DNA of 64,000 nt from Erysipelotrichaceae bacterium (GTDB taxonomy: Bacteria; Bacillota_I; Bacilli_A; Erysipelotrichales; Erysipelotrichaceae): the NCBI GenBank assembly GCA_012523895.1, contig JAAYSZ010000034.1:1-64000 (forward strand), given 5' to 3'. This document shows positions 25,466 to 34,847 of the stretch, piece by piece (position 1 is the first letter of the stretch; the number at the start of each line of letters is the position of its first letter). The translations under genes and the position numbers were made by a program. The notes below the pieces were generated by a model. It had not been told where the DNA came from and made no database searches. It worked only from the letters and a program-made list of their open reading frames with translations.

Positions 25466-27166
25466 TTATAAAAAATATTGTTTTAAATAATCCTTTAAAT
25501 CTTTATCACAAATATACACATATACACCTCTTATCCCTCTTGAAAATAATGTTATGTATATGTTTGTAATATACTCAAATAATTCATCGTATTCATTTAT
25601 TGATCTTTTTCCCATTATGTCATAATAATTATCTTTTATAACTACTATTTTATTTTTAGCTTTATCATATGAAATTTCATTTCCCATCACTATACCAATA
25701 TAGTTTAAATCATAACCTTGAACAGTATGAATACATCCCATTTCATTAATTGAATTTTCAGAGTTTATCCAATCATTAGGTGTTGTATTCCATGTAAATT
25801 CTTCATTATCTATTCTTATATCAACAGTTCTTTTATCATAAGGTGTTCCTTTTTTATCTTGTTTTGATTTCCATTGCCAAGCATATCCTGCAACCATTTT
25901 TGATAAACCAATATCTGGATTTTTATCTTTTTCCATTATATCTATACGCATATCAGATATGTTATCAAACAATTTAAATTCAAAATTTTTGTCAAAAGTT
26001 TTTGGTTTAGGATTTTTATTAGTAAAAATATCTTTTATATAATTATAAAATTCCTCTCCTCCTAGACTCCTCATTTGAGCTTCAAGAATGTATTCAAAAC
26101 TACAATTATCAAGCACTTTTTTAAATTGTTCTTTTCTTATATCTGTTGGCCTTATTGTTTGAAACCTATCATAAAAAAATATTTGATGTTTACTTTTTAA
26201 AAGTATCCAATCTAGTTCTGTTCCTTCATTAGGATCTAATCCCAATTTAATATTTGCTTTTGAAAAAGCAGGAAAAGCTCCACTAACTAAATTTTTCCTT
26301 CTTCTTAATCTATGTGCTTCATCAACAATTACCAAATCTAAATATTCTGAGTCTACAATATCTTTTGGACTCATTATTATTTTCACAGGTAAACCTTTTA
26401 TCGCTCTAAAAACCCTTTTCATAGTTGACCTTAATGAATCCATAGGAACTATATAACCAATCTTAAAATTTGGTGCATAATTATGTAATTCTATTAAAGA
26501 TTGAATATAGGAAGAATCTTCAGGATTAAAATCTAAATTATAAAAATTGGGATCTGTTAATAGCTTTACTAAATATGTCGCAAGAATAGTTTTCCCTGTA
26601 CCTGCAACACCACTTACAACTCCCATAAATTTTTCACCTTTAACTACTGAGTCACTCAATTTTCTTATTATAGAATCTCTTGCATTTATTTGATCTGAGT
26701 TTAAAGATTTATATGGAGAATATTTAAAAATATCTGAATTTTTAATTTCTTCTATTTCTTTATTCACAAGTTTTCTTTGTTTTAACATATTCCATAATTG
26801 TTTAAAAAAAGGTGATTCCTGTGAAAATTTATGCATATTATTATATTTATGGAACACTAGTCCACTATTACTATTTTGTAGTTTGAATTTTTCATCAGCA
26901 CTCATTAATTCTATCAGTGATGATTCTATGTCAAGGGTTGCAGACTTGTTAAAATTATCATCTTCTATAATATGAAGCTCTTTTAAAAACCTACGTCTAG
27001 GATTAGCTAAATGTTGTAAAGTTCTATTATATGCACTTATTGTTTCACCAATATATGCTTCATTTTTATTGTTTATAATATACACAACAGGCCAATCTTT
27101 TCCTTTAGGGTCTTTTTTTATATCCGAAATACTTTCCTCTTGAAATTTATAATACTTTATCTTCAT
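25466..27166 (-). CDS. GIY-YIG nuclease fused to DUF2075 helicase-like ATPase
   Basis: 566 aa with two visible modules. Residues about 25-115 are a GIY-YIG-type nuclease: VVYIINNKNEAYIGET, then Arg and Glu positions in RTLQHLANPRRRF and DIESSLIEL. Residues about 160-560 are a DUF2075 (Schlafen group 3-like) ATPase: Walker A VSGVAGTGKTILA, Walker B LDLVIVDEAHRL, and a C-terminal CIHTVQGYDLNYIGIVMG. Such fusions occur sporadically and are suspected in phage defence or nucleic acid processing. Function here is inferred. A 65-aa ORF follows in the same operon. Both nuclease and ATPase motifs look intact. Confidence 0.85.
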   Translation of the reverse strand: MKIKYYKFQEESISDIKKDPKGKDWPVVYIINNKNEAYIGETISAYNRTLQHLANPRRRFLKELHIIEDDNFNKSATLDIESSLIELMSADEKFKLQNSNSGLVFHKYNNMHKFSQESPFFKQLWNMLKQRKLVNKEIEEIKNSDIFKYSPYKSLNSDQINARDSIIRKLSDSVVKGEKFMGVVSGVAGTGKTILATYLVKLLTDPNFYNLDFNPEDSSYIQSLIELHNYAPNFKIGYIVPMDSLRSTMKRVFRAIKGLPVKIIMSPKDIVDSEYLDLVIVDEAHRLRRRKNLVSGAFPAFSKANIKLGLDPNEGTELDWILLKSKHQIFFYDRFQTIRPTDIRKEQFKKVLDNCSFEYILEAQMRSLGGEEFYNYIKDIFTNKNPKPKTFDKNFEFKLFDNISDMRIDIMEKDKNPDIGLSKMVAGYAWQWKSKQDKKGTPYDKRTVDIRIDNEEFTWNTTPNDWINSENSINEMGCIHTVQGYDLNYIGIVMGNEISYDKAKNKIVVIKDNYYDIMGKRSINEYDELFEYITNIYITLFSRGIRGVYVYICDKDLKDYLKQYFL

Positions 27167-27215
27167 ATCTATGTTATTTTAACTGTTATAATCCTTTATT
27201 AATTTTAATTATAGT

Positions 27216-28541
27216 TTAAATAAACTTATTCACAAATATAACTATTTCTGAATCAATACTAAACCATTCATCCCTACTAAAAGATGCTTTACCATTAATA
27301 GAAATCATATTTACAGTTTCTGACAATCTTTCATTTCCATTGAAAACTTCTTTTACTTTTATATTAGTAAAACCTGCATCATATAGTTCATTAATAACAT
27401 CATCAACATATCTTCTTGAATAATATCTAGAACTATTAGGCATACGTCTTTCTCCAGGATGCAGTTTTATTAATTCTTCTTCAGTTAAAGGAGAATAGTA
27501 TGTAATAACAATTTTTGATGCTAAAGGAACCCAATCTCCTTCTTCATACATTATTTTATCATTTACAGTTACTTGTAATGTTTGATTTTCTTTAGTAAAA
27601 AATCCTGGTTTTTCTATAACACGTGATAATTTAATATTAGTAAAACCATAGTCTCTAATTTCTTTTTCTACTTCACGATAATCTCTATACAAATATGTTC
27701 TATCTGACCACTCTAACGGTAAATCATCTATAGTATCATTATTTTCAAGATAATTTTTAACTTTAATAAACTGATCAGATTTTTCCCACTGTAAACATTC
27801 ATATGCTCTAACTGCATTTAATGGATGAGTGTTATAACTATACATTAATAATTCAAGAGTTTTATTCCATTGATCCTCACTCATCATTTCATTATATTCT
27901 ACAGCTTGATTTAAAAACGCTTCCATATTCAATTCACCTTGTACATGCTTATCAAAACCAGCAAACCTTGCACAAACTTCAGCCATCTTACTTGCATCAC
28001 CATCACATATTACAGCTGCACGATCTGCAGAATATTCACTACATCTCATCCAATATGCAAAAGCTGCTTGAATTGGTAAAATTGCAATTCCAGGAATACC
28101 TAAAGCAGCTATTGCACCACTTAAAATTATCTTACCCATTGTTCTATATAAAACATGGCGACATGCAATGTGACCACATTCATGTGCAATTATTGTTGGA
28201 ATCAATTCTTCTGGCATTGTTTCAAGTAAACCAGAAGTAATTACAATAAATGGGTTAGTATCACCACTTGTATATGCATTTGGCCTTACATCAAGCTCTA
28301 AATATAACTCAGGTATATCAATACCAAGCTTTTCACATATAGGTGGTAACATATTGTAATATTTTGGTAATTGTTCTTCACTTAACCTTAAATTTGTAGA
28401 CATATTACGAATTTTAAATTGTTTTTCATTCCATACATTCATAAAAGCTTTAAGCACAGTAGAAAATCCTGGTACAGATTTTAAAGCATTTAATGCTGCC
28501 TTATCTGCTTCATGAATAAATAAATTTGGGTTGATTGCCAT
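27216..28541 (-). CDS. M48-family metallopeptidase with two C-terminal PASTA-like repeats
   Basis: 441 aa. The zinc site is TIIAHECGHIACRH (HExxH near residue 115), with the third ligand in CSEYSADRAAVICDG. A hydrophobic segment lies between them. This arrangement is that of M48/Ste24-HtpX-like peptidases, but there is no N-terminal membrane helix. Residues about 290-360 and 375-441 are two copies of a similar domain (Y-x-x-V then GFTNIK, ending in -IVITYY and -IVIFVN), which resembles the PASTA fold. That combination is unusual. It is a single gene with a good start (AAGGAG before ATG). Confidence 0.85.
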   Translation of the reverse strand: MAINPNLFIHEADKAALNALKSVPGFSTVLKAFMNVWNEKQFKIRNMSTNLRLSEEQLPKYYNMLPPICEKLGIDIPELYLELDVRPNAYTSGDTNPFIVITSGLLETMPEELIPTIIAHECGHIACRHVLYRTMGKIILSGAIAALGIPGIAILPIQAAFAYWMRCSEYSADRAAVICDGDASKMAEVCARFAGFDKHVQGELNMEAFLNQAVEYNEMMSEDQWNKTLELLMYSYNTHPLNAVRAYECLQWEKSDQFIKVKNYLENNDTIDDLPLEWSDRTYLYRDYREVEKEIRDYGFTNIKLSRVIEKPGFFTKENQTLQVTVNDKIMYEEGDWVPLASKIVITYYSPLTEEELIKLHPGERRMPNSSRYYSRRYVDDVINELYDAGFTNIKVKEVFNGNERLSETVNMISINGKASFSRDEWFSIDSEIVIFVNKFI

Positions 28542-28580
28542 ATAAATAACTCCTTTTCATTATATTAATTATAAAATATA

Positions 28581-28618
28581 TATAAAAAAGTTCACCTTAT
28601 TACTTAAACAAGGTAAAC
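28581..28618 (-). terminator. Terminator of the ion transporter gene
   Basis: 9-bp arms GTTtACCTT/AAGGTgAAC (one mismatch) followed by six T on the minus strand, 8 bp after the stop codon. Confidence 0.75.
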
Positions 28619-28625
28619 TCTTTAA

Positions 28626-29900
28626 TTATCCAAATAAAAACCATATTAATACATATCCAGTAAATACTGCCGCAAGTGTATAAGGTATTGATATTTTCAT
28701 AAATGTAGAAGACGGTACTTCGTGTCCATTTTTCTTTAAAATCCCTATTGCAGTAATATTTGCGGAAGCTCCTATTGGAGTTAGATTTCCACCTAATGTT
28801 GCTCCAGATAAAAGTCCAAAATATAAAAGTGTTGGATCAACTCCTAAATGAATTGCTATACCAGTAACTACAGGTAACATTGTAGCAACATATGGAATAT
28901 TATCTATAAATGCTGAAAGTATTACTGAAGCAAATACAATTATTGTATATAAAACAAAAATGTTATCAGATCCAAATTTAACAAAAATATTCGCAATTTC
29001 ATCTATAACTCCTACATAAGAAATACCACCAATTACAACAAATAATCCTGCTAATAAAAACAATGTAAAGAAGTCCATATCAGCTTTTACTAACGATATT
29101 GCATGAGTAAATGAAGTTTTTTTAGACTGAACTATTATTCCTAATATTAAATAAGCCATACAAATATATCCATTTATTAAATCAGGTGTATTTGGAATAA
29201 ATGAAGCTATTATTAAAGATAATATAGTTCCAACTAATAAAAATGTTGGAAAATAATCTTCAACTTCAGTAAAATGTTCAAGATGAACTTCTTGATTATA
29301 TTCTTTAAATACAAAATATAATACAGCTGTTGCAGCAATCATAGCTAATTGAACAACAAAGAACATTCCTGGTTTTCCATCATAAATAATAAAATCCATA
29401 AAGTTCATATTTGCATATCCACCTAAAAGAATAGATGTTGTATCACCTACTAAAGTAGCAGCTCCTTGTAAGTTTGAAGCTATTGCAATAGCTATAACCA
29501 TTTTTACTGGTTTAATATTTAATTTATCAGCTACAGTAATTGCAACAGGAGCAACCATTAATACTGTAGCTACATTATCTACAAAAGCAGAGATAATTCC
29601 AGCAAAAACAGATAATGAAATAACAACCCATTTTACATTTGGCATTTTATCAATAATATAATCTGCCAGTAATGAAGGCATTTTTGATTCAATAAAAAGT
29701 GAAACTATTCCCATAGTTCCAGCTATCATCATAAGAACATTAAAATCTATAGCAGGAAGTATTTCAGAAATAGGTAATAAACCTAAAATAACAAATAATG
29801 CAGCTGAAGTAACAGCAACATGTGCTCTATAATTTGGAATTGCTATCATAAGCACATAAGTCAATATAAAAATAATAAGTCCTAAAATTAAATCATTCAT
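28626..29900 (-). CDS. Ion transporter of the ArsB/NhaD (SLC13-like) superfamily
   Basis: Membrane carrier of 424 aa with about 11-12 helices. The duplicated signature AFVDNVATVLMVAPVAI and AFIDNIPYVATMLPVV (Asp-Asn in the re-entrant loops) marks the ion transporter superfamily that includes ArsB, NhaD and YbiR. GGNLTPIGASANITAIGIL is the second diagnostic stretch. Substrate could be arsenite, sodium/proton or a dicarboxylate. There is no arsR or arsC near it, so arsenite resistance is not supported. Single-gene unit with its own terminator. Confidence 0.85.
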   Translation of the reverse strand: MNDLILGLIIFILTYVLMIAIPNYRAHVAVTSAALFVILGLLPISEILPAIDFNVLMMIAGTMGIVSLFIESKMPSLLADYIIDKMPNVKWVVISLSVFAGIISAFVDNVATVLMVAPVAITVADKLNIKPVKMVIAIAIASNLQGAATLVGDTTSILLGGYANMNFMDFIIYDGKPGMFFVVQLAMIAATAVLYFVFKEYNQEVHLEHFTEVEDYFPTFLLVGTILSLIIASFIPNTPDLINGYICMAYLILGIIVQSKKTSFTHAISLVKADMDFFTLFLLAGLFVVIGGISYVGVIDEIANIFVKFGSDNIFVLYTIIVFASVILSAFIDNIPYVATMLPVVTGIAIHLGVDPTLLYFGLLSGATLGGNLTPIGASANITAIGILKKNGHEVPSSTFMKISIPYTLAAVFTGYVLIWFLFG

Positions 29901-29997
29901 ATTCTACCTCTAAATAAATTGTTCATTAACCAAATAATTGTAGCATATTTAAATTATATCTATGTATATAAAATGTTTAATAAAATTAAAACAGTTT

Positions 29998-31371
29998 TTA
30001 CATTATTTTTTTAGTTATTAAAAAACTAAGTTGTAATTTTTTTACCATTTTCTTTTTGTAATAAACAAGCCCAAATAAATCCGCTAAAAACCATCCTATA
30101 GGTATAGCCCACCAAATTCCTATAACTCCAATTGATGGGATTGCTGACAACATGTAAGCAAGTACAACTCTAGTACCAAGAGATATAATTGTTAACACAA
30201 CTGACATAGCAGGTTTTGCAAGTCCACGATAAATACCATACAGTAAAAATAAAATCCCAATCCCTACATAAAATGCTCCTTCAATTCTTAAATACTGTAT
30301 ACCTGCATCCATTACACCAGTATGAACACTTGTATCTATAAAAAAACCTATTAACTGTTTTGCAAAAACATTAACAAAAACAGAAGCTAGTAAACAAAAG
30401 ACACTTGCAATAATTAATGCTTGTCTAAAGCCAGTATTTATCCTGTCATATTTTTTAGCACCAAAATTTTGAGAAACAAAAATTGAAAAAGCATTACTAA
30501 AATCCTGAGCTGGGAAATAAGCAATTGCATCAATCTTAACAACTATCGCAAAAGCTGCACTTATAACTAATCCAAAAGAGTTTACTAATCCTTGAATCAT
30601 AAGAATACCAAAATTCATTATTGATTGTTGAACTGAAGTTAAAACTGAATTAGATATTATATAACTTAAAAGATTTGGTGCATAAACAAAATCTTTTTTA
30701 GTTGGCATAAGATTCTTAAATTTAACAATAAAATAAATCGTTGTTCCAACAGCTGATAAAATTTGTGAAGTAACTGTTGCCCAAGCAGCTCCACCTACTC
30801 CCATATCAAATTTTAAAATAAAAACCAAATCTAAAACAATATTTGTTATTGCTGATAAACCAATAAAAATAAGAGACACCATGGAATTTCCTACACTTCT
30901 TAATACTGCAGAAAAATAGTTGGTAATATAAATAGGAATAATACCGTATAAAACAATAGTCATATAAATTTTTGCATAACTTACAACTTCTGTTGGTATA
31001 TTTAACCAAACAATCAATTCGTCTACTAAAAAAAGAGAAACAACGTTAATAATTAAAGAAATAATAAACATAAACACAAAAGAATTAACCATTCCTCTTT
31101 TAAAGTCTTTAATATTTCCTCCGCCAATAAGTTGAGCAAAAACCGCTCCACTTCCCATAGTCAAACCAATAATTATTGATGTTAAAAAAACCATAAGACT
31201 ATAAGAAGATCCTACTGCAGACAAGGCTTCTTCTCCTATAGTATGCCCTACTATTACTGTATCTGCTACATTATACATTTGTTGCAAAATATTACCTGCA
31301 ATCATAGGTAAACTAAAAAAAACCAAAGTTTTACCTATATTCCCTTTTGTTAAATCGCCTTGTTTTTCCAT
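29998..31371 (-). CDS. MATE family efflux transporter
   Basis: Multidrug and toxin extrusion type membrane protein, 457 aa, with 12 predicted helices. SLPMIAGNILQQMYNVADTVIVGH at the N-terminus is split here only by description; the motif around the first two helices is diagnostic. Later RSVGNSMVSLIFIGLSAI and the second-half GFRQALIIASVF repeat mark the pseudo-symmetry. It is cation-coupled export of unknown substrates. Stand-alone gene; a second, diverged MATE is at 48899. Confidence 0.9.
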   Translation of the reverse strand: MEKQGDLTKGNIGKTLVFFSLPMIAGNILQQMYNVADTVIVGHTIGEEALSAVGSSYSLMVFLTSIIIGLTMGSGAVFAQLIGGGNIKDFKRGMVNSFVFMFIISLIINVVSLFLVDELIVWLNIPTEVVSYAKIYMTIVLYGIIPIYITNYFSAVLRSVGNSMVSLIFIGLSAITNIVLDLVFILKFDMGVGGAAWATVTSQILSAVGTTIYFIVKFKNLMPTKKDFVYAPNLLSYIISNSVLTSVQQSIMNFGILMIQGLVNSFGLVISAAFAIVVKIDAIAYFPAQDFSNAFSIFVSQNFGAKKYDRINTGFRQALIIASVFCLLASVFVNVFAKQLIGFFIDTSVHTGVMDAGIQYLRIEGAFYVGIGILFLLYGIYRGLAKPAMSVVLTIISLGTRVVLAYMLSAIPSIGVIGIWWAIPIGWFLADLFGLVYYKKKMVKKLQLSFLITKKIM

Positions 31372-31550
31372 TTTTACACCATTCTAAAATAGAGTTTTTA
31401 CTTATCATTATCTTAACATGTAACAAAATCTTATATACAAAAAAATCATTTAATAAAATTTAGACTTTTTATTGTATATAACTTATTTTAGTAAGAAATT
31501 TAAAAACTAAAATATATTATAATTCATATCCTTTTAAATTATTTCTATAT

Positions 31551-31578
31551 TATTTAAAAACCACACATTTCTGTGTGG
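31551..31578 (-). terminator. Terminator of the yjjI-yjjW operon
   Basis: 7-bp stem CCACACA/TGTGTGG with a 4-nt loop, followed on the minus strand by TTTTT. It lies 60 bp after the yjjW stop. The remaining sequence up to the MATE start is AT-rich with no other feature seen. Confidence 0.75.
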
Positions 31579-31637
31579 CTGTATTAATAGTCTTAAAACA
31601 CAATATTTTTGTTTATTCAAACAAGTAAGCTAATAAA

Positions 31638-32495
31638 CTATCTTACTATAATATTTTTATACCCCAAATCTTTTGCGTATTTTTCATAAAATTTCATTTG
31701 TTCTACGCTTGTTGTTGGTGTATCTTTCATTCTTAATTTACTAGAATGATTTCTATAAGTTATAAGTTTCAAACTTATATTTTTATAATCATCTGGTATA
31801 CATTCCTTCAAAGATTTTAATGTGTTTAAAACATCAACCCATTCACTTTCACACACTAATCTCAATTCATATAACTTATTTTTTTCAAGTAAGAACTTTA
31901 TATTTTTACATATATCTATATCTCTTTTATTTTCTGTTAAATTTTCATATACTTCTTCATCCCATGCTTTAATATCCAACATAACACCATCTATGTTTTC
32001 TATCATTTTAGGATAAAGCGAAAAATCTATTTTTCCATTTGCATCTATCAAAACTGTTTTCCCTTTATTTTTAACTAAACTAGAAAGCTTTGTAATAAAC
32101 TCTGGATAAAGAGTTGCTTCTCCTCCTGATATAGTTATTCCTCTTATAAAAGGAAAGTTATCTTCAATATCTTCTAATAAAGTTTCTGGAGAATATAGCT
32201 TTACTTTAGGTGATGATAAATGTGGACATACATTTATACATGTATCACAACTTACGCATTTTTTTTCATCCCATATAACTTGTTTATTTAATATGCTTAA
32301 TGCCTCTACAGGACATTTTTTTACACACACTCCACAATGTATACATACATTAATAGTTTCAGGATTGTGACAATAAGCACACTTTAAATTACATCCTTGA
32401 ACAAATATGGCTGTTCTTGCTCCTGGACCATCTACAGTAGACACAGGTATGATTTTATTTACATAAATTAAATTGTTTGTTCCTACTTCTTCCAA
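31638..32495 (-). CDS. yjjW: YjjW-type glycyl-radical enzyme activating protein (radical SAM)
   Basis: Radical SAM activase, 285 aa. The SAM-cluster motif CNLKCAYC is near residue 31. Two ferredoxin-like four-Cys clusters follow (CIHCGVCVKKCP and CVSCDTCINVCP), as in activases of the larger glycyl-radical enzymes. GITISGGEATLYP is the GGE motif. It starts directly after the yjjI stop and is its partner, generating the glycyl radical by hydrogen abstraction from the YjjI glycine. Confidence 0.92.
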   Translation of the reverse strand: MEEVGTNNLIYVNKIIPVSTVDGPGARTAIFVQGCNLKCAYCHNPETINVCIHCGVCVKKCPVEALSILNKQVIWDEKKCVSCDTCINVCPHLSSPKVKLYSPETLLEDIEDNFPFIRGITISGGEATLYPEFITKLSSLVKNKGKTVLIDANGKIDFSLYPKMIENIDGVMLDIKAWDEEVYENLTENKRDIDICKNIKFLLEKNKLYELRLVCESEWVDVLNTLKSLKECIPDDYKNISLKLITYRNHSSKLRMKDTPTTSVEQMKFYEKYAKDLGYKNIIVR

Positions 32496-34004
32496 TTAAT
32501 CCGCCATCCTAACTTTTCTTTCTTCTAAATGGTTAACTTCATAATTAGGTGTTCCTAGATGAGTAGTATTTTGTAGTACAACCTCATCATTTCTAAATTT
32601 TTCCATTTCACTACGTTTTACTAGATAGCCTGTAATTCTTACAAGATCAGTATCTGCAGAATAGAAACTCATATAATGTACTCCTGCTTCAAAAGCACCC
32701 TTTACTACATCTAAAAGTGCATCTTTGTTTTGGTCTACATGAGATGCTATAGGGAATATATCTCCTACTCCTGATGGAAAGTATTTATGATATCTAGCAG
32801 AATGCCTTAAATGATCTAAGAAATTTTCAGGTTCACTTCCTACTGGAATCCTTACTCCTGAAGTAACACCGATATCAGTATCTAAACCAACTTGTGCGTG
32901 TAATATAAATTTACCATCATTAACTTCAGAATATGGTGCATCTAGTTTATTTACTAGCATTTCTACTCTATCCAATATTTTTATAGCTAAATCATCAGCT
33001 TCTTTATCAGTACCATAAACAAGATTTTTATCTTTTAATAAAGTATTAACAGCTTCCGCAACTCCTGTTACACCAAACATTCCTACAAATCTATCTCTAT
33101 AAATAAGCCCTTCTTTTACAAGGAAGCTACTTTGGAAGAATCCAGATTTTTCTACAAGGAAGTTAATTCTTTGTGACATATAATCACCTATAAGTTCAAT
33201 AACTTCAGGTAAAAGATCATCCATAAAATTATCTACAGAATCAGCTATTTCAGCTAATTTTGTAAGAGTAATTCTAGTAAGTGTATAAGCACCTCCTGCA
33301 ACAGGAAGTATATTATAACAAGAAGAAATTCCATATCCATCACCATATGGTTTTAGATTAGCTTTATGATTACAAATTGCTGGATTTGAACAAATTAAAG
33401 ATGTTTCTATTGCTTTTTTCGCAAATTTATTACTTGTAATATCTTTATCATATTTGATAGTAAAGTTAGGAACCGCATTTTGTAATTGTGACTCTGCTTC
33501 TAAGATTAAATATCCAGCTCTTGTTTCTTTAGGTCCTATATTTGCATGACAGAAAGAATCTGTTATTGTTCTATCTAAATAATTAAAGAATAACTTTAAT
33601 TTTTTTATTACTTCTTCATCTGATAAATCTTCTATAAATGGATCTATCATATAGTCTAAATTACCCAAATATACTGGGAAGTTTGTAATAGAAGGAACAT
33701 GTCTATAAATTGTCATTAATGCAAATATTAATTCATCAAAATCTTTAGGAGGAGTAATCTGTAAAAACTCACTTCCATTTTTAATAAATTTATCATAGTC
33801 AGGCATTATATATCTTGGTCTATAAGGTGCTCCACCTTCAAAAAGGTCATTTATTGAACCATTATCAAAATAATATTGCATCTTATCAGATATTTTTAAA
33901 ACATCCAAACTATTTTCGGCATGTTTTGCAAGCCCCATTAATTTTTGTTCATGTGTTAAACCAGTAGAAGTAAGTGTTGAATAAACAGCTTCTTTATTAA
34001 TCAT
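32496..34004 (-). CDS. yjjI: YjjI-family glycyl-radical enzyme (DUF3029)
   Basis: Glycyl-radical enzyme of 502 aa, the YjjI family, whose reaction is not known. The candidate radical glycine is in VRITGYLVKR near the C-terminus, and the candidate thiyl cysteine in ISSCYNILPVAGG mid-chain. ICNHKANLKPYG is another conserved stretch. It is co-transcribed with its activase. A promoter lies about 80 bp upstream. The radical is oxygen-sensitive, so this gene implies at least episodes of anaerobic growth. Confidence 0.9.
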   Translation of the reverse strand: MINKEAVYSTLTSTGLTHEQKLMGLAKHAENSLDVLKISDKMQYYFDNGSINDLFEGGAPYRPRYIMPDYDKFIKNGSEFLQITPPKDFDELIFALMTIYRHVPSITNFPVYLGNLDYMIDPFIEDLSDEEVIKKLKLFFNYLDRTITDSFCHANIGPKETRAGYLILEAESQLQNAVPNFTIKYDKDITSNKFAKKAIETSLICSNPAICNHKANLKPYGDGYGISSCYNILPVAGGAYTLTRITLTKLAEIADSVDNFMDDLLPEVIELIGDYMSQRINFLVEKSGFFQSSFLVKEGLIYRDRFVGMFGVTGVAEAVNTLLKDKNLVYGTDKEADDLAIKILDRVEMLVNKLDAPYSEVNDGKFILHAQVGLDTDIGVTSGVRIPVGSEPENFLDHLRHSARYHKYFPSGVGDIFPIASHVDQNKDALLDVVKGAFEAGVHYMSFYSADTDLVRITGYLVKRSEMEKFRNDEVVLQNTTHLGTPNYEVNHLEERKVRMAD

Positions 34005-34084
34005 AAATATTCCTCCTTTAAAATTTATATTACATCGAATTTATCATTAAAATATAAATATATTTGTAATAAATAGCTGTAAAT

Positions 34085-34113
34085 ATTATATCATTGCAAT
34101 GTATAACAAACAA
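34085..34113 (-). promoter_or_regulatory. yjjI-yjjW promoter
   Basis: TTGTTT at 34113-34108, 17-bp spacer, TATAAT at 34090-34085 with the TG extension. Predicted 5' UTR of about 74 nt. I see no clear Rex or FNR box. The rest of the 250-bp gap up to the glycosylase gene is featureless AT-rich DNA. Confidence 0.6.
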
Positions 34114-34254
34114 TTATTGTGACCATTACTTAATTCCTATTTATTTTATGATTTATACTCTTATAAATTAATGCACTATTACACATAAAAAATGGTTATA
34201 TTCATCTTTGACAGCATCAAAACAAAGAAAATATACTCAAATATAATATTAGAA

Positions 34255-34749
34255 TTAATACTTACTTATTATCTTCCATTGAGAGTACAAATCATCTATT
34301 GAATATCTTGCATTTGCTGGACTAGTAGAAGGTAGTTGAATTGCTTTAAATCCCGTTTTCTTTTCTTGATATTTTTTATAAAAGCGATAAGAAGTCCCTC
34401 CATTACAGAAAACTTTCTTTATATCTGCTTCATTAAAAATTCGACTTAAATCTGAAGGAATTACGTTTTGAATACTGGCATCACTAGAACCGATAATATC
34501 ACACTGATATATAACATCATAAACTGCAATATTATGTTTCAAAAGAAAAGCTCTTCTTTCTTCAATATCAATACTTAGCTTCACATTAAAAATACGTTCA
34601 AGTAAAGGCCAAAAACGATTCTGAGGATGTCCGTAAAAAAAACCATATTCTCTAGTTTTTACAGAAGGAAAAGATCCCAAAATCAAAATTTTTGAATCAG
34701 CTTGAAAAAGAGGTTTAAGTGGATGAGTAATGGTTTGATGTTTACACAT
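34255..34749 (-). CDS. DNA-deoxyinosine / uracil glycosylase, UDG family 6-like
   Basis: Base-excision repair glycosylase of 164 aa that removes hypoxanthine from DNA in the characterised members. Motif ILGSFPSVKTREYGFFYGHP is near residue 25, with NRFWPLLERIF following, and LPSTSPANARYS in the C-terminal motif 2. The lengths agree with the hypoxanthine-DNA glycosylase family. Monocistronic, with AGGAT as ribosome site. Confidence 0.88.
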   Translation of the reverse strand: MCKHQTITHPLKPLFQADSKILILGSFPSVKTREYGFFYGHPQNRFWPLLERIFNVKLSIDIEERRAFLLKHNIAVYDVIYQCDIIGSSDASIQNVIPSDLSRIFNEADIKKVFCNGGTSYRFYKKYQEKKTGFKAIQLPSTSPANARYSIDDLYSQWKIISKY

Positions 34750-34847
34750 TTTTTATCCTCCAATTATCATATTCATTCAATAGTTATCACACTATAAATT
34801 ACCTACAAATAATTTTATACATTTATATTATATACTCTATCTAATAA

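Noticed and set aside
28626..29900. Arsenite efflux protein ArsB
   Set aside because: The superfamily fits, but there is no arsR, arsC or arsD nearby, so I left the substrate open.
34005..34254. Rex or FNR operator before yjjI
   Set aside because: Near-matches such as TTGT...ACAA occur, but none reaches the consensus with correct spacing in this AT-rich DNA.
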